64,000 nt of DNA, from positions 20,271,664 to 20,335,663 of the forward strand of contig NC_057768.1 in the NCBI RefSeq assembly GCF_010389155.1. The letters run 5' to 3'. Position numbers and translations under genes: made by a program. The notes beneath the pieces were generated by a model. That model was given only the letters and a program-made list of their open reading frames with translations, was not told where the DNA came from and did no database searches. Positions 1 to 12,025 of the stretch are shown in pieces. The stretch is from Erigeron canadensis (Eukaryota > Streptophyta > Magnoliopsida > Asterales > Asteraceae). Numbering within the stretch: the stretch's first letter is position 1; each line of letters opens with the position of its first letter.

Positions 1-544
1 GATAGGTCCTATTATTCTATACTTTATTTATTATCATAATAATCGTGTTTGCATGTTATATTTTTAATTAGTTGAAAATCATTAATAGAGAAGGTGTTTG
101 GGTTGCTTAACTGTTTGAAGGAATGTGAGTGAGTTATTGATTATATAAAAAAAACTTTTTAATGAAAATTGATGATCATAATAGTTTTGAAATGCTTTCA
201 GTTGTACGTCCTAAGATTTGTGTATTTGATGGAGTCTACAAAATAGGTCAACACACCAAATTTTTTTCCACCACTACCCTGCAATGTCCATAGTTTCTAA
301 GTCTTGAAAAAACTAACCTCATCAATGAAAAAGGTAGTAGAAGTTGCAGGAAAGCATAGTGCATCTGTGTTTTTGGACATGTTTCTGTTTAGTAGACAAA
401 CTAAACATCTACTCGGTATAATTTAACTGTTTAACAAAACCAACCAAATCAACCATGAAAACAACTTCCTTCCATCCTGCCGTCCATCGGACGGGTTTTA
501 AACCCTCGTAATGATCAGAAAGATGAAATGATAAAATACCAATT
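1..544. other. AT-rich spacer, no gene seen
   Basis: I see no exon structure, known domain or RNA gene here. Short open frames on both strands have no recognisable motif. The right edge runs into a decayed copy of NLR upstream sequence. Confidence 0.6.
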
Positions 545-720
545 ATTAAGACAGTATCCGGTTTGAAGGGAATATTTATTTTTCGGATAAAAAATGAAAA
601 GTAACAAAATGATGAATAGATGATCAAGAAGAAGAGTTATGAATGGATGATTAAGGAGCACAGATTTATTGCTTATACGCTACTAGGATAGGATACAAAA
701 TCATCAATCCAGTAGATGAG
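545..720 (-). repeat. Decayed copy of NLR 5' flank (part 1)
   Basis: Read on the minus strand, this resembles the promoter and leader of the NLR at about 18,470-18,690. Shared words, in the same order, include CATAACTCTTCT, CTTGAT and TTTTCATTTTTATC, and an AT-rich TATA-like block followed by TTCAAAC. The NLR coding part that should follow toward position 1 is not visible. I read it as the remains of a segmental duplication of an NLR upstream region, by eye alignment only. Confidence 0.5.
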
Positions 721-1006
721 CATATAACCACATCTCAGAGTTGTTTTCTTCAAAGAGTTGTTGTATAGTAATTTATAATAATAATAAAACCATGGGTTTT
801 TCTTATGAATACCTATAATGGCTCATAGTCAACATCTCGTTGTCTAAAGTACGTACAAGAGTTTACCATTATATGGTGAGATTTTTTCTTGATGTCGTGT
901 AAAGACTGAATGTTCGAAATAAATAATAATATGAATTTTTAGTGAAAGTGATAATAAAATAATAATAGTAATAATAATAATAATCTTTACTCCTTTATGA
1001 AGAAAA

Positions 1007-2292
1007 GAGTTAATTACTGAAATGGTACCTAACGTTTGCACGATATTGCTAATTTTATACCTAATGTTTTTCTTAATTACTTAAATGGTATATAATGTTT
1101 AGTTATTAATTTTTTTTTTTAATTTTTTTCTATTGAAGGGTGAATTCCGTTTTAAGCCAATGTCTTAAAAACTGGTATTTTAGTCATACTGATGTGGAAA
1201 TTTTTTTGGTCTTATCGGTATTACCGAAAATACTGGCCAGTACGACTATTTTTAATTTGTTTTATTTTTCTTTTATGAAAATTTTCCAAAACTTGTTTAT
1301 ATTTAACGAAAATAGTCAAAATGCACTTATAATCCAGTAAAAAATAATACAAAATAGATTTTTCATAACAAAATATAAGTTTAAAGCTCACAAATAACCA
1401 AAAATAACAATAAAGTATCATAAAAACAATTTTTAAAAAAGTTGAAATTTTCTTTTTTGAAAATACTGGAAATACCGCAATGGTAATACCGGAATATTCC
1501 AGTAATACCAGAAATACTGGTCAGTATTTACTGCGACACGGAGCTTAAAACAATGTTTTAAATGCCGGTAAATACCGGCCGATATTTCTGGTATTCCTGG
1601 ATATTTCTGGTATTACCGTTGCGGTATTCCCAATATTTTCGAAAAAGAAAATTTGAATTTTTTATAAAATTATTTTTATGATACTTTAATGCTATTTTTG
1701 GTTATTTGTGAACTTTAAACTTATATTTTGTTATGAAAAACTTATTTGGTATTATTTTTTACTGAATTATAAGTGTATTTTGATTATTTTCGTTAAATTG
1801 TAACAAATTTTGGAAAATTTTCATAAAAGAATAATAAAACAAATTAAAAATAGTTGTACCGGCCAGTATTTTCAGTAATACCGATAATACCAAAAAATTT
1901 TCCACACCATTATAACTAAAATACCAGTTTTTAAGACATTGACTTAAAATGGAATTCACCTTTCAAAAGAAAAAAAAATAAAAAATAAAAAAACTTAATA
2001 ACTAAACATTAGGTACCATTTAAGTAATTAAGAAAAACATTAGGTATGAAATCAGAAATATCGTGCAAACGTTAGGTACTATTTAAGTAATTAAGAAATG
2101 TGAAATTACATCTTTACCCCTCACGTGCAAGTCACGTGGGGGGGTTTTTAATGGACACGTGACGGCGTTAGCCTCCAGTATAGTCCGAGTGGAAATTTGC
2201 ATACGTTGGGTATGATCAGTGTAATTTCGAAAGGAAAGGTATGAAACCAGTAATATGACGCAAACATTAGGTACCATTTCAGTAATTAACTC
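1007..2292. mobile_element. Foldback/MITE-like element with long inverted arms
   Basis: The left end GAGTTAATTACTG (1007-1019) is matched by its reverse complement at 2280-2292. The arms are long inverted copies: the two short frames at 1140-1340 (+) and 1759-1959 (-) encode nearly the same peptide, so the DNA is inverted rather than coding. The right arm carries about 200 extra bases (about 2095-2260, rich in CACGTG), so the element is nested or rearranged. The short direct repeat AAGAAAA at 1000-1006 and 2295-2301 could be a target duplication, but it is offset by 2 bp. The superfamily is not determined. Confidence 0.75.
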
Positions 2293-2784
2293 TAAAGAAA
2301 ATGACTTCGTTTTATTTTAAGTAATTCTACCTTTGAATTAACAGAATTACCCTTGATTTTTTTTTAATGTTTTGCCCTTAATAAATTATAATTTACATTC
2401 TAAACCTTTATTTTAATAATTAACACTTTAAGTCCTTATTTTGTAAAAACTTCCATTATCACAATTACATCAACCTACACCACTGACACCGCCACCACCA
2501 CCAATAATACCATCACCAACAGCACTAGACCGCCTTCTCCACCACCGCCGTCACATTGCGCGGATACCTTGCTCGTAATATGTAAACGCGTAAACGCCTA
2601 CTCATAAATTATTAACATTGTTTCATTTTTTAATTTGAGCTGTTAGAAGAATAAATGAATAATTGAACGCAATAATGAGAGTATTATATTCATTAGATGA
2701 ATAATTAATGAGTAATGATATTCGTATCATTAATTTTGATAAATCTACCACATGTAGTGGTACAAATATGACCTTCCTTAATTA
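2293..2784. other. Spacer with CACC-rich stretch
   Basis: No gene is seen. About 2468-2550 is a low-complexity ACC/CACC run (ccaccaccacc-like). The rest is AT-rich. Confidence 0.5.
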
Positions 2785-2990
2785 ATTCAAGATTGTCTTT
2801 TCCTTATAAAATTTTGACATAAAAGTATTTGCTTCGAGGAGAGATCCATGAATGCCGCAATTTGGTCTGCACTTCTGATAATATGACAACTTGATAATTA
2901 AGGCCGACAGTATAGTGCCAAAATATACTTTTCCGCAAGTTTTGGAAAGTAAAATTAGCCGATAAGAACAAGACACATGTATACATTCAA
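2785..2990. repeat. Decayed copy of NLR 5' flank (part 2)
   Basis: This matches about 19,160-19,440 by eye: a TTGTCTTT-CCTTATAAA block, then ATAAAAGTATTTGC, GAGAGAT, later GATATGAC-AACTTGA, and a GTGCC-AAATAT block. It has the same order and orientation relative to part 1 (545-720) as the copy upstream of the NLR. Once the foldback insertion is removed, the spacing is also similar. Confidence 0.5.
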
Positions 2991-3750
2991 AAACTTGTCA
3001 CCATAGTTGTTGACTTGACTCGAAAATATAATTTTTTGACTCGTGACTTAGAACGTGATCCGACTCGTAAAAGTCAGGATCATTTTTAAATACTACATAA
3101 TATAGTATAATTATATATATGTAACATCTTTAAAAGTAAAATATAAGTTCGTTATCTTAATAAATTTACCAAAATATTACATATTCAATAGTTTTAAGAT
3201 ATAAACTTACAAATTATCTCCAAATTCGTAATAAAAAGATGAAAACTAAACGGATCGGAAAACGGTTTTGTAAACAACTTTGGGCTCAGAAATTAGGGGT
3301 CAAAAATTCAGAAGTCGAAAACGCCATGACTTCCAACACGAAGGTGTACCCCATCAAGATACGCCTCAGATTATCCAAGTAACATTTTTACAAAAATTAT
3401 AACCATAATCGCTCATACGTGAAACCACCAACCTAACTTATTCGACGATACCAGCGACCTATTAGTTTTCCGCTCACTTATTGCTTTAATGCAACTAAAA
3501 CGACAACACCACAATGGAATAAACGCTATCACAATATTAATGTTACCACGTTAATCACATAACTCTTAACGACAGTACTATGCAACAAAGGCACATAAAT
3601 TGTAAACATATAAGCATATAAACAGCAGTAGAGACCAGAAAACCCAAAAAAGAGATCGCAAAAAAATTGTTAACAAAGTGACCACGATAAAAAGAAACCC
3701 CCGTACAAAGAAATGCAAACCCCCAGAAACAAAGATCACGGAAAATAAAA
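2991..3750. other. Spacer, no gene seen
   Basis: AT-rich, with no conserved domain, exon border or RNA gene recognised. Open frames at 3555-3763 (minus) are hydrophobic but resemble AT-rich chance frames. Confidence 0.5.
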
Positions 3751-5116
3751 TGTAACACCCCAAATATTTTAAGGTAAAAGAAATTAACCCTTTTTCATAG
3801 TTTTGACATTAAATTAATTTCCTAGTATTTTATTTTTGATTATGGGGCTAATTTAGTTGGAACTTTGACGGATAGCGGGTAATAATAACCACAATTTTTA
3901 GTTGGGTCGTGGCAAGCCAGGAAGGTGCCAGCCCACTTCTTTTCTTTGACTCACACTTCCATCTTGTTCTTCAACATTTCCTCCATGCAATTCTTCTAGT
4001 TCATTTCAAAAGTAAGGCAACTCTCTCTCAAGTTCAAGAATAAGAACATCCATAGTAATCATCTTCATCCAGTAATCTTCAATTAAGAATTCAAAAGCTA
4101 GGGTTTGTAGGTTGGTGGTGGTGGCCGAAATTTGAAGGAAAAAGGGGAAGAAATTGTGGCTTGAAAACCCTAATCTAATATCTTCCTTTGTTGAGGTATT
4201 GATTTCCCCTAAATTTAGTTTCCTCTTTTTTTTTGAAATTAGGGTTCATGGATGAACCGAATTGGGGGTTTTTGCTAGAAAATGGATTATGGTTAATTTT
4301 TCTCAATTCCTTAGTTAACCTAGTTGTCATTGAGCAATGTGATGTGTTTGGTTATGAAATTGATAAGTTCATGTGAAAATCTTAGTTAATGAGAAAAGAT
4401 GAATTTTTACTAGTTATTGAAATATGGATGAAAATGGTAGGTTGAACTACCCAATGTTGTTGTTAAAGATGAAAGTAACTCAATGACAAATGGGTTGGGT
4501 TTAGGAAGGCTAGTGATTGAAGTATGACTAGGTTGAACTAGTCAAGTTGTGAATGTAAGCTTATGCACTTTTATGATATGATTATAGATTGAAGCTTGCT
4601 TGTGCTTATTTGTTTAGCATTATTGTCCCTTTTGCGGAGGAGGTGAGTATATTTGCATACCCTTATGTTTACGTTGGGTCAATTACCATGAGATGTGAAT
4701 GTTCCAAGCATGGTAATTGATTTGGCGTGAAGCCCATGTGGGGCATTGTTTATGAGGCCTAAGAACCTTCCGGGCCTAAGAATCCCGATAGTTGATGTGA
4801 TATGAGACCTAAGAACCTCCGGGGCCTATGTAACAACCGTCTTAGAAACGTTCTTAATAAGTTCTTTGAAACGTACTTTCGCCACTAGAACGGCTAGACA
4901 GTTCAAATTATCTAAGTTCTTGACGTACTTTAGACCTAAATTATGTGCTTATATGAAGGTCAATTTGATCTTAGATCTTGATTTATATGACGAGTTCATG
5001 ACTAAGTACAATGAAATATTAAAGTTCGGTTCATAAACGTTCATGTTCATAAAAGTTCTAGACCAAAATGTTCGCAAATGGTTCTTGCATTTATTGAGTT
5101 CATTTAATATGGGAAA

Positions 5117-5127
5117 GGTATATAAAG
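5117..5127 (+). promoter_or_regulatory. TATA box of solo LTR
   Basis: GGTATATAAAG lies about 290 bp into the LTR and is followed by a CT-rich stretch (about 5160-5200), as expected downstream of a retrotransposon start site. Position and motif only. Confidence 0.5.
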
Positions 5128-5726
5128 AAAAGGATGAGAAACCTAGAGAGAGGAACAACCATATTTCATCTCCTTCTTCTTTCTTCTTTCTCACTCTAGA
5201 AACACATAGTGCAGCCACATTTTCACACACAAAATTCATCTTTTGATTTTGGATTGTTAAACCAAAATCATTTGTACTTTTAGCATCCTTGTGATAATCA
5301 AAACATATTTCCGGAATTAAATCTCAGGTAACAACAACAAATTATGAGTTTTTGATCAAATTAAAAGTGTACTTTTTCAAGTTCATGTTCTTGATGACTT
5401 GGTCCAATTTTGATATGTAATCGTGTTAATGATTAATGGGTTTGTGTCTAAATGTGTTTAATAACATTTATGTGAACAAATTTGGGTCATAACATGCTTT
5501 AATCTACAAAACCCATTTTTGAAAGTAAAGGAAAACTTGTTCTTGATGTGCCATGGCTTGTTCATGTTATAGATGGCTTTGAAATCGTTAAAAGTGTTAA
5601 TGGTTATTGATATTGTGCGTATATGTACTAGTTCTATGTTCTAACAAGTCCCGGAATCGATCTTGAGCCTCGATTTGTGTTCAGCCCTTTGTTCAGCTTG
5701 TTGAGACCTTGGGACGTTCTTGGTGG

Positions 5727-6192
5727 GACGATCTTGGTCCCCAAGATCGTCTTAGGCAGCCTTATTGTTCATGATTCTTGTTCGTTCGATCTCGTGTGGT
5801 GTTGTGGTGATGTTGGTACGTTTAATGGTAACTAATCCTTTGGATTGGTTTAGCTCAAACAATGGTCAATCAATCGATAATGTGCCTTGTTCTTGTTCAT
5901 TGGATCAATAGAACGATCCTGATCTATGTCCATTAGGACTATCTTGAAGTATGGTACACCTAAAACGATCTTGACTAAACTAAGACACTAAGACGATCTT
6001 GAATATAGACTTGTGAAATGATCTTAACATTTTACCTGAAACGATCTTGTGCATGAGCAGCTAGGACGATCCTGGCTAGAGTCCTGTAAGACGATCTTGA
6101 ACCCTAGTCAGCTAGGACGATCTTGCTTGTACAATGGGACGATCTTGCATGTCCAGAGGGACGATCTTGGAGTTCAAAACCCTAGGACGACT
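5727..6192 (+). repeat. GACGATCTTG word array in solo LTR
   Basis: About ten copies of (G/A)ACGATCTTG lie between 5727 and 6192. One site forms a perfect 11-bp inverted repeat: GACGATCTTGG at 5727-5737 and its complement at 5741-5751, around TCC. The same word recurs in an unrelated element at 60,250-60,370. Confidence 0.8.
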
Positions 6193-8457
6193 TTGTGCAT
6201 TCAAAAGACAACATGTACTTGTTCTATAACATACCACACTTGATCCTTAATCATCAATCCAGTTCATAACATCATTATCATTCGATTAAACACATCAAAG
6301 GCTACGTACTAACATCAAAGCTAGTTCATGAGTCGATCTAAAACAACGTACAAAGTGCAAACCCTAATTAAGTACATTTAAGACATGTCCTATCTTGATT
6401 ACTAAAGTACAAGTTCTATGAGCAACTAAATCGAGTTCTTAAGGCTAAAGTTCATTATTAAAGACATGTTCAACTCACTAACACGATAAGTACTTATGTG
6501 TGAGTTCAAAGACGTTCAGTTCAAGTCTAGTTCATGTACTTAAAGTTCAATTAAACTCTTTTGAGTCAAAACGTTCAAAGATCTTCAAAGGACCAAATCA
6601 TCAGTTCATCAAGGACATTTCAGTGATTAATTAATCACAAGAACTAATATACGTACTTATTTATGATCAATGACATGTACTTAGGCTTTCATCAAGACGT
6701 GCTTGGATTGTGATGGATATAACTTATCTATCCCTGTACTTGTTCTCTGTGCTTGTACCAGACCACTGTGAGTTCACTAAACCCCCTTTCGTACATTTTG
6801 TTCAAGTTCTTTATCGGGGACTGAAAAGCATGAAAACTATTTTCGTACTTGTACATATGTTCTTGAACTTTTTTACGAACCATTTTATGAGCTTGATCTT
6901 GAACTACTTATGAAATGATTCTTAAACTATTTGGAAGAGTATTTAAGTCTTGAATGGGCAGGATCTCAAATACGTTTATACTACTGTACTTGATCTTTAT
7001 TATGTTCTAGTTCGTACATGTACTTGTTCAGTTCTTGTTCACTGTTATCAATTCATATCCCACAATTCCGGGAATGAACCATAGGTAATTATGGACAGCG
7101 CTGTTTAGGGTAGGCCCACCCTCATTCTCCACAGTTCAGGAGGATGCATATTACTTGCTCTTGTTCATGTCATTGTTCTGACATAGATCTTATTTGAAGT
7201 AGTTGAGCTATATGAGCATACTATTACATTAAAGTTCAGTTCTGGCCAATCGGTTTAGCAGTGACAACTTATAATTAAAAGTTCATTACATGATCTTGAC
7301 CTAGTTCTTATTATTATAAAAGTACTTATGTTCAACGTGCAGATCTTGATCTAATTCTTATTATTACAAAGTACATTGGTTCAACGTACAAAACTTACGA
7401 TCTTGTTCTCATTATACATATATATGTATATGTAAACTAAAAGTACATTATGTGAATCTCACCAACTACTTTTGTAGTTGACCTTTTGAACTTACATGCT
7501 TTTCAGGCTAGGCTAAGTAGATCTTGTTAGCATAGGAGTCTTCCTTTCTAAGCTCACCCTTCTGGCGATTGTTCGAGCGTACAAGTTCAGGAGCTATGAA
7601 GACCTTCCTTGCTACTTCAGTTCAAGTTCTGTTCTTAAAAGACAATTGTTCTGTCTTCCAGATATTAACTATTCTAAGTTCATTTATGTACTGTAATAAC
7701 TATCGTACTTCTAATCTCTTTTAATTTGATGGCTGTGTTGGAACTTGTATTGTGTGCAATTGTGCTTATATGTGTATCTCGTATATTCCGCTTTAGCGAG
7801 GTGTTACAGCCTAAGAATCCCGATAGATATGATTGTTTAGCTTATATGGATCCATATATGTATTGTTTGCGTGCAAGTTGAATATGTAAATGTGACATGA
7901 CGATGCCATATGTTACATGTGAAAGTCCTTGTACTATGCTCTCCTTCGTATTCATAAATGTATGCAAGTATATTCACTAAGCCTTTGCTTATATTTTAGT
8001 TGTTTACACTTTTATAGGTAGTTCCGGAAGAAGGAACTAAGTGTGTGTTGATAAGCTTGAAGTTGTAGATATCTTTGAAGAACTTGAAGGTAATTAGGTC
8101 ATTCTCGAACGAATGACGATATTTTGGTATAGAAGCCTAGACGTCCCACACCTCATGGCTCATGGTACATTTTGGTTTGAGGTCATGTTTTGGTAATATT
8201 TCCTGTAAATGTCCAAGTTGTAAAGTCTTTGAAAAATGGTATTGTTTTTTATGGGCAAAAATGTTGCCAAAACGGGTAAATGACCCGTTAAGGTTGTTCT
8301 TGGATTTGTGAAACATGTTATGTTGTAATTGTGTTTGAAACGTGTCTACGTTGTTGTTGGAAACCTCTTAAATGTGTTTTGAGAAGTTTGTTTTGAAATT
8401 TGAAGGTCGCAAGTGTTCATGGTCGAAATGAGTATTTAGGGTTGCTGTCAGGTGGCT

Positions 8458-8650
8458 CACTGCGGCGCAGTGGGGTGACTTTGCCCACTGCGGCGTAGTG
8501 GTTTCCCACGGAAATAATGTTGGTTCCTCCCACTGCGGCGCAGTGGGAGATATGTCGAACCCACTGCGGCGTAGTGGGGCATGTTCTTGCTCTGGCTGAG
8601 GATTTCCACTTCAGCGTAGTAGGGAGTTCTCGACCCACTGCGGCGCAGTG
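8458..8650 (+). repeat. CACTGCGGCGCAGTG near-palindrome array
   Basis: Copies begin at 8458, 8486, 8531, 8562, 8607 (degenerate) and 8636. The consensus is CACTGCG-G-CGCAGTG, a 7-bp inverted repeat around one base. Two copies have GCGTAGTG, a C-to-T change in a CpG context. Spacing alternates 28, 45, 31, 45, 29 bp. Confidence 0.9.
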
Positions 8651-8656
8651 GGGTTT

Positions 8657-9282
8657 TAAAAAAGAAAAAGTTGTATTTTCGGTTTATCGAGTTATGTCCT
8701 TTCATAAAAGAAGTTTTAGATCTCAAAGGAATAATAATGGTGAACGTTGGGGAGCATGAGCACATCTGTTTCCTGCTTGATTCTGACAATAGAACAAAAA
8801 GAAAAAACAAATATTAGGCAAAAAATACATTTCCAATGTAAACAGTATATTAGACTACACGACACTCTCACAACATAAACAATGATTGGCACCATAGAGT
8901 TGATACCGATGATGGTTGCCATTTTATGCCGAAAGATGGGAGAAGAGAAAATTGAGGTGTCCAAATACGTCGATAGATAAACAAAAAAAAAGCACCTTAC
9001 ACCCTTCATGCTTATTGCATTGTTGATGTAATGATTTAATATTTTTATCATATGCCTAGCATGTTGCCCGAGTAAATGCGGCGACTATGGCAATAATGGT
9101 GGTGATGATTGGTGGCGGTGGAGACTAATAGTAATCACGATGGGCAATCTAGGCTATTGATATAATGATAATAATTATTACTATAATGGTTATTGTAATT
9201 ATTTTAAGAGTTAAGGGATTGGTGGTGTAATTTATTTTAGTAAGGGTATGTTAGGTATATTAGTAGAAATAATTAAATTAGT
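8657..9282. other. Spacer, no gene seen
   Basis: AT-rich sequence with a TAATGATAA-like tract near 9170-9195. No domain or splice-supported exon was recognised. Short open frames on both strands look like chance. Confidence 0.5.
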
Positions 9283-9588
9283 GAGAGAAAATTACATTTT
9301 TGGTACCTCAACTTTTCAATTTTTGCAGTGTTAGTCTCCAACTCAAATAATTACATTTTTCATACTTAAAGTTGGATGTGTTTTTCACTTTTGATACCAA
9401 GTACCTACAGCGTTAAATTTTTAGCCGTTGGCCGTTAGTTTCCTTTCGTTCTCTCCCCACGTGAGAAGCACGCGAGGGTAAACTAATTGTTTTATATATA
9501 AAGAATATATAACAGAAATAACACACACAGTTGATCAAAATCCCAAAACGATACCCCATCTTTCTCTCTCCAAATCGATCACTCTCCA

Positions 9589-10677
9589 ATGGTGAAGAAC
9601 AAACAACCACCGTCGGTTGGAACTCTACGAGATAAAGATCATGATGTAATTATTCACAGAGACAACTATGGTATGTAATCGATTCTTGAAACAATTTTTT
9701 AGGGTTTTTTGAGGTTTTTTTGGGTTTTTTTGTTAAATAATTATGCAGTCACTAATTAATGCCTTTTATCCTCTTTATCTAATTCAGAGTTATACCCAGA
9801 GATGTTTTCAATGACACTCTTTTACGGTGGTACTTTTACACCTTTTGGGGGAAGGAAATACATTGATGGAACCAAGGTAATTATAGATTGGTTAAATTTT
9901 GATACTTTTCAAGTTAAGGATTTGAAAACTATTGTACATGAGTATGCAAATCATAACCTTGATATTCAAGTGTTTTCTTGGTATAAGAAACCTGGTGGTG
10001 ATTTGAATTTTGAGCTATTTAGTTTATGTAATGATGAAGATGTTAAGAATTTGGTTAGACATTGTAAGAAAACTAGGTTTGTTGAGGTATATCTTGAACA
10101 TGGTGCAACAACAATAGGATGTAACCCTGTTGATACTGGTAATATAGTTCTTGAACAAGGGCAGCCAAGTGACAAAGAACCTAATATACTTAAAAATGAC
10201 ACTGGTTTTGAGGGTTTTGTATTTCAAGAAGGGTATTGTACTCCACCTCATGATATACATAAAGATGAAAGGGAGTTTGACACTGAATTACTTGACACTC
10301 CACCTCTTGAATTTGAAGCAAATTCTGCTACTGAACCAAAGGATGGGTTAAAAGCTACTGAACCAAAGCAATCAACCATAGAAGAAGAGTTTCCAGTGGA
10401 AAAGAGTGACATGGTTCCAGGTGTAGAGGTGGACATGTCTAAGTTTGATGGAAAGTTTCAAAGGCTTGATGTCAATTGGATTGAGAAAGGAGTAGAGTCA
10501 AGTGTGGGAGAATTGACTGTGGGTAATAAAGTAATTGCATTGGATTTTGATGAGTATGATAGTGGTTATGATTCTGATCCAGAAGTGTCAAAGAGAAAGA
10601 AGAAAATTAGAGAGTTGAAGGTTGAATATGGTTCTATAAGCAATCAACTTTATAAGCCACCATTTCATCTTGGATAG
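9589..10677 (+). CDS. PB1-like domain protein of a MULE (two exons)
   Basis: Exon 1 is 9589-9670 (start ATGGTGAAGAAC) and exon 2 is 9788-10,677. The intron has GT (GTATGT) and AG (AATTCAG) borders and the frame joins cleanly, giving about 323 residues. The N-terminal third carries the PB1-like domain found before MuDR transposases in plants, with FYGG at its start, then GG-R-YIDGTK, and an ending of VEVYLEHG. The rest is acidic and linker-like, ending KPPFHLG then TAG. In intact relatives the frame continues into the MuDR domain, so TAG at 10,675 is a premature stop. The role in transposition is family knowledge and unproven here. Confidence 0.75.
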
Positions 10678-10935
10678 TCATTTGGTAGCAAAGATCAAGT
10701 GAAGGTGTTGATGAAACAATATGCAGTTGATACCAATAGGGATATTAAAATGGTTAGCAATGATGGTAAGAGGGTTAGGGCAAAATGCTTTGGTCAAACA
10801 CCAGGTTACAAAGGCTCACAAAAGCTACCAGTAAAGAAGAAGAAAGTAGGGCCTAAGTGGTATCAACTTTTAATTAATACAGTGTTTTGTGCATATAGGT
10901 TGTTTGGAAAAAACACCAGCCACCGCCGTCAATAA
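10678..10935 (+). pseudogene. MuDR-type DNA-binding domain remnant
   Basis: The same frame reopens after the TAG and reads SFGSKDQVKVLMKQYAV, then IKMVSNDGKRVRAKCFG. This is the start of the plant MuDR/MULE N-terminal domain (F-S-K-x-x-V-K...Y-A-V...N-D-x-x-R-V-R-A-K-C). It then runs into lysine-rich and low-complexity sequence. The zinc-binding continuation, DDE core and SWIM finger are absent, so it is an internally deleted transposase gene. Confidence 0.7.
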
Positions 10936-11205
10936 CCACCACGAGCCACTGCCACCCCCAGCCACCTCCGGCCACCGCCGCCTATAATTACTACTAGCCA
11001 CCGCCACTATAATCAACACCAGCCACCACCGCCTACAATCACCACCAGCCACCGTTGCCTACAATTACCACCAAACATCGCCGTCTAGAGTCACCACCAA
11101 CCAGCCGTCGTCGACTAGAATCCCACCAACCAGCCGCCGCCGACTAGAATCACCACCAACCAACCGCCGCCACCTAGAATCACCACCATCCACCGTCCCC
11201 CATTT
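10912..11205 (+). repeat. CCACC/CCGCC-rich minisatellite
   Basis: Irregular tandem units of about 30 bp based on ACCACCAGCCACCGCCGCC and TAGAATCACCACCAACC fill about 290 bp inside the MULE. The composition is sharply GC-rich against AT-rich flanks. It may be captured or expanded filler. Confidence 0.8.
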
Positions 11206-11759
11206 AATTAAAATCAAAATTTATAAACGAAAAAAAAAAGATGACTGTCATGTATGAACTATAATTTTTTTGATTGGTTGTGTTTTGAATGTCATTAAGT
11301 TGAGTAAATGATTTTGTTTGTGGTATAGATTTGAATTCAAAGTCTAGTTTTTATTAGGTATCATCGGAAAATAAATGTCTAGTCGGAAAATTCCATTGGT
11401 AAAAATGATCAGAGAAGATGATCGGAAAAGAAAGAATGGAAGAATAAATTTATTTGTAGCTATTTTTTTCACTTTTCGTCCCTTAAGTAGCTATTTTTTC
11501 ACTTTTCGTCCCTAAGTGTAAGGTGAAATGACATTAGTACCCTCAAGTGTCTAGCACGTGCGTATGTTAACGGCCATTTTTTAACGTAGTAAGGCCAAAG
11601 GACGATTACTGAAAAAATTGGCCAACTTTAGGGTCAAAATTGTAATTTTTAAAATTTAGGGATCAAAAGTGAAAAACGTGCCAACTTCAGGGATGAAAAG
11701 TGTAATTTACTCTAATAATAATGATAGAAATAGTTGCTGAAAATATATATTCTAGGGTG

Positions 11760-12025
11760 GTTTTTAGAATTAAATATAACTATAGGGGTGAAAGTTGGAT
11801 AAAGTAATTTTTATAATAAATATATAAATATAGTAAAAATTGTTGTAAAGCTATGAAACAAGAACAATAGAAAATAATAATGAACATAAGAGATATAGGG
11901 AGAATGGAGTTCAATATCATTAATATGATGAATACATTTGCTTATATAGATACAAGATGGAGTCTTCTCCAAGAAATAAATCTCTGTAACATAATATAAA
12001 GATATTGTTACCATATATGGACATC
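11760..12025 (-). mobile_element. Copia-type LTR remnant, left part
   Basis: Read on the minus strand from about 13,545 and skipping the solo LTR, the sequence gives ATGGACATCCAATGGGGAG (13,528-13,545, a polypurine-tract-like end). An LTR-like segment follows, with GATGTCC, TATATAAGC (about 11,939-11,947) and a CT-rich leader. This pattern fits a small copia-type LTR. The Athila-like solo LTR split it at ACATC. The far boundary is not resolved. Confidence 0.45.

Larger units (their letters stand above)
4829..7808 (+). mobile_element. Long solo LTR with GCCTA target duplication
   Basis: It begins TGTAACAACCG (4829), ends GAGGTGTTACA (7808), and is flanked by identical GCCTA at 4824-4828 and 7809-7813. 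No second LTR, PBS or polypurine tract occurs inside, so this is best read as a 2980-bp solo LTR left by recombination. A TATA-like GTATATAAAG lies near 5118-5127, followed by a plausible transcript leader. The interior holds repeated GACGATCTTG words. It is nested inside the LTR that begins at 3751, so it inserted later. Confidence 0.85.
3751..8656 (+). mobile_element. TGTAACACCCC-type LTR, split by another LTR and cut at 3' end
   Basis: It starts with TGTAACACCCC at 3751, a common start for plant Ty3/gypsy LTRs. The left part is 3751-4828 and it resumes at 7814 after the inserted solo LTR. The repeated phrases CCTAAGAA and CCCGATAG on both sides of the insertion (4756-4800 and 7811-7827) show continuity. 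The right part ends in six copies of a near-palindrome (8458-8650). I see no matching ...TGTTACA end, so the LTR looks truncated soon after about 8656. No internal gag-pol is present. Family assignment (chromovirus, Tekay-like) is inference. Confidence 0.6.
9283..11714 (+). mobile_element. Defective Mutator-like element with terminal inverted repeats
   Basis: The left end (AAATTACATTTTTGGTACC from about 9288) is mirrored by the right end, whose reverse complement reads AAATTACACTTTTCATCCC. Related copies of the terminal motif also occur inside the right end (11,470-11,710), giving long compound ends. Between the ends lie a PB1-like gene (9589-10,677), a short MuDR-type DNA-binding remnant, and a CCACC-rich filler. 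The catalytic transposase and zinc knuckle are missing, so the element cannot move itself. No clear 9-bp target duplication was found, and the exact ends are uncertain by a few bases. Confidence 0.75.

Noticed and set aside
1140..1959. Two similar 66-residue peptides as a small gene family
   Set aside because: They are inverted copies of the same AT-rich foldback arm. The similarity is at DNA level, not coding.
8457..8810. Open frames across 8417-8810 on both strands
   Set aside because: They are generated by the GC-rich palindrome repeats. No domain, and the frames differ in every repeat.
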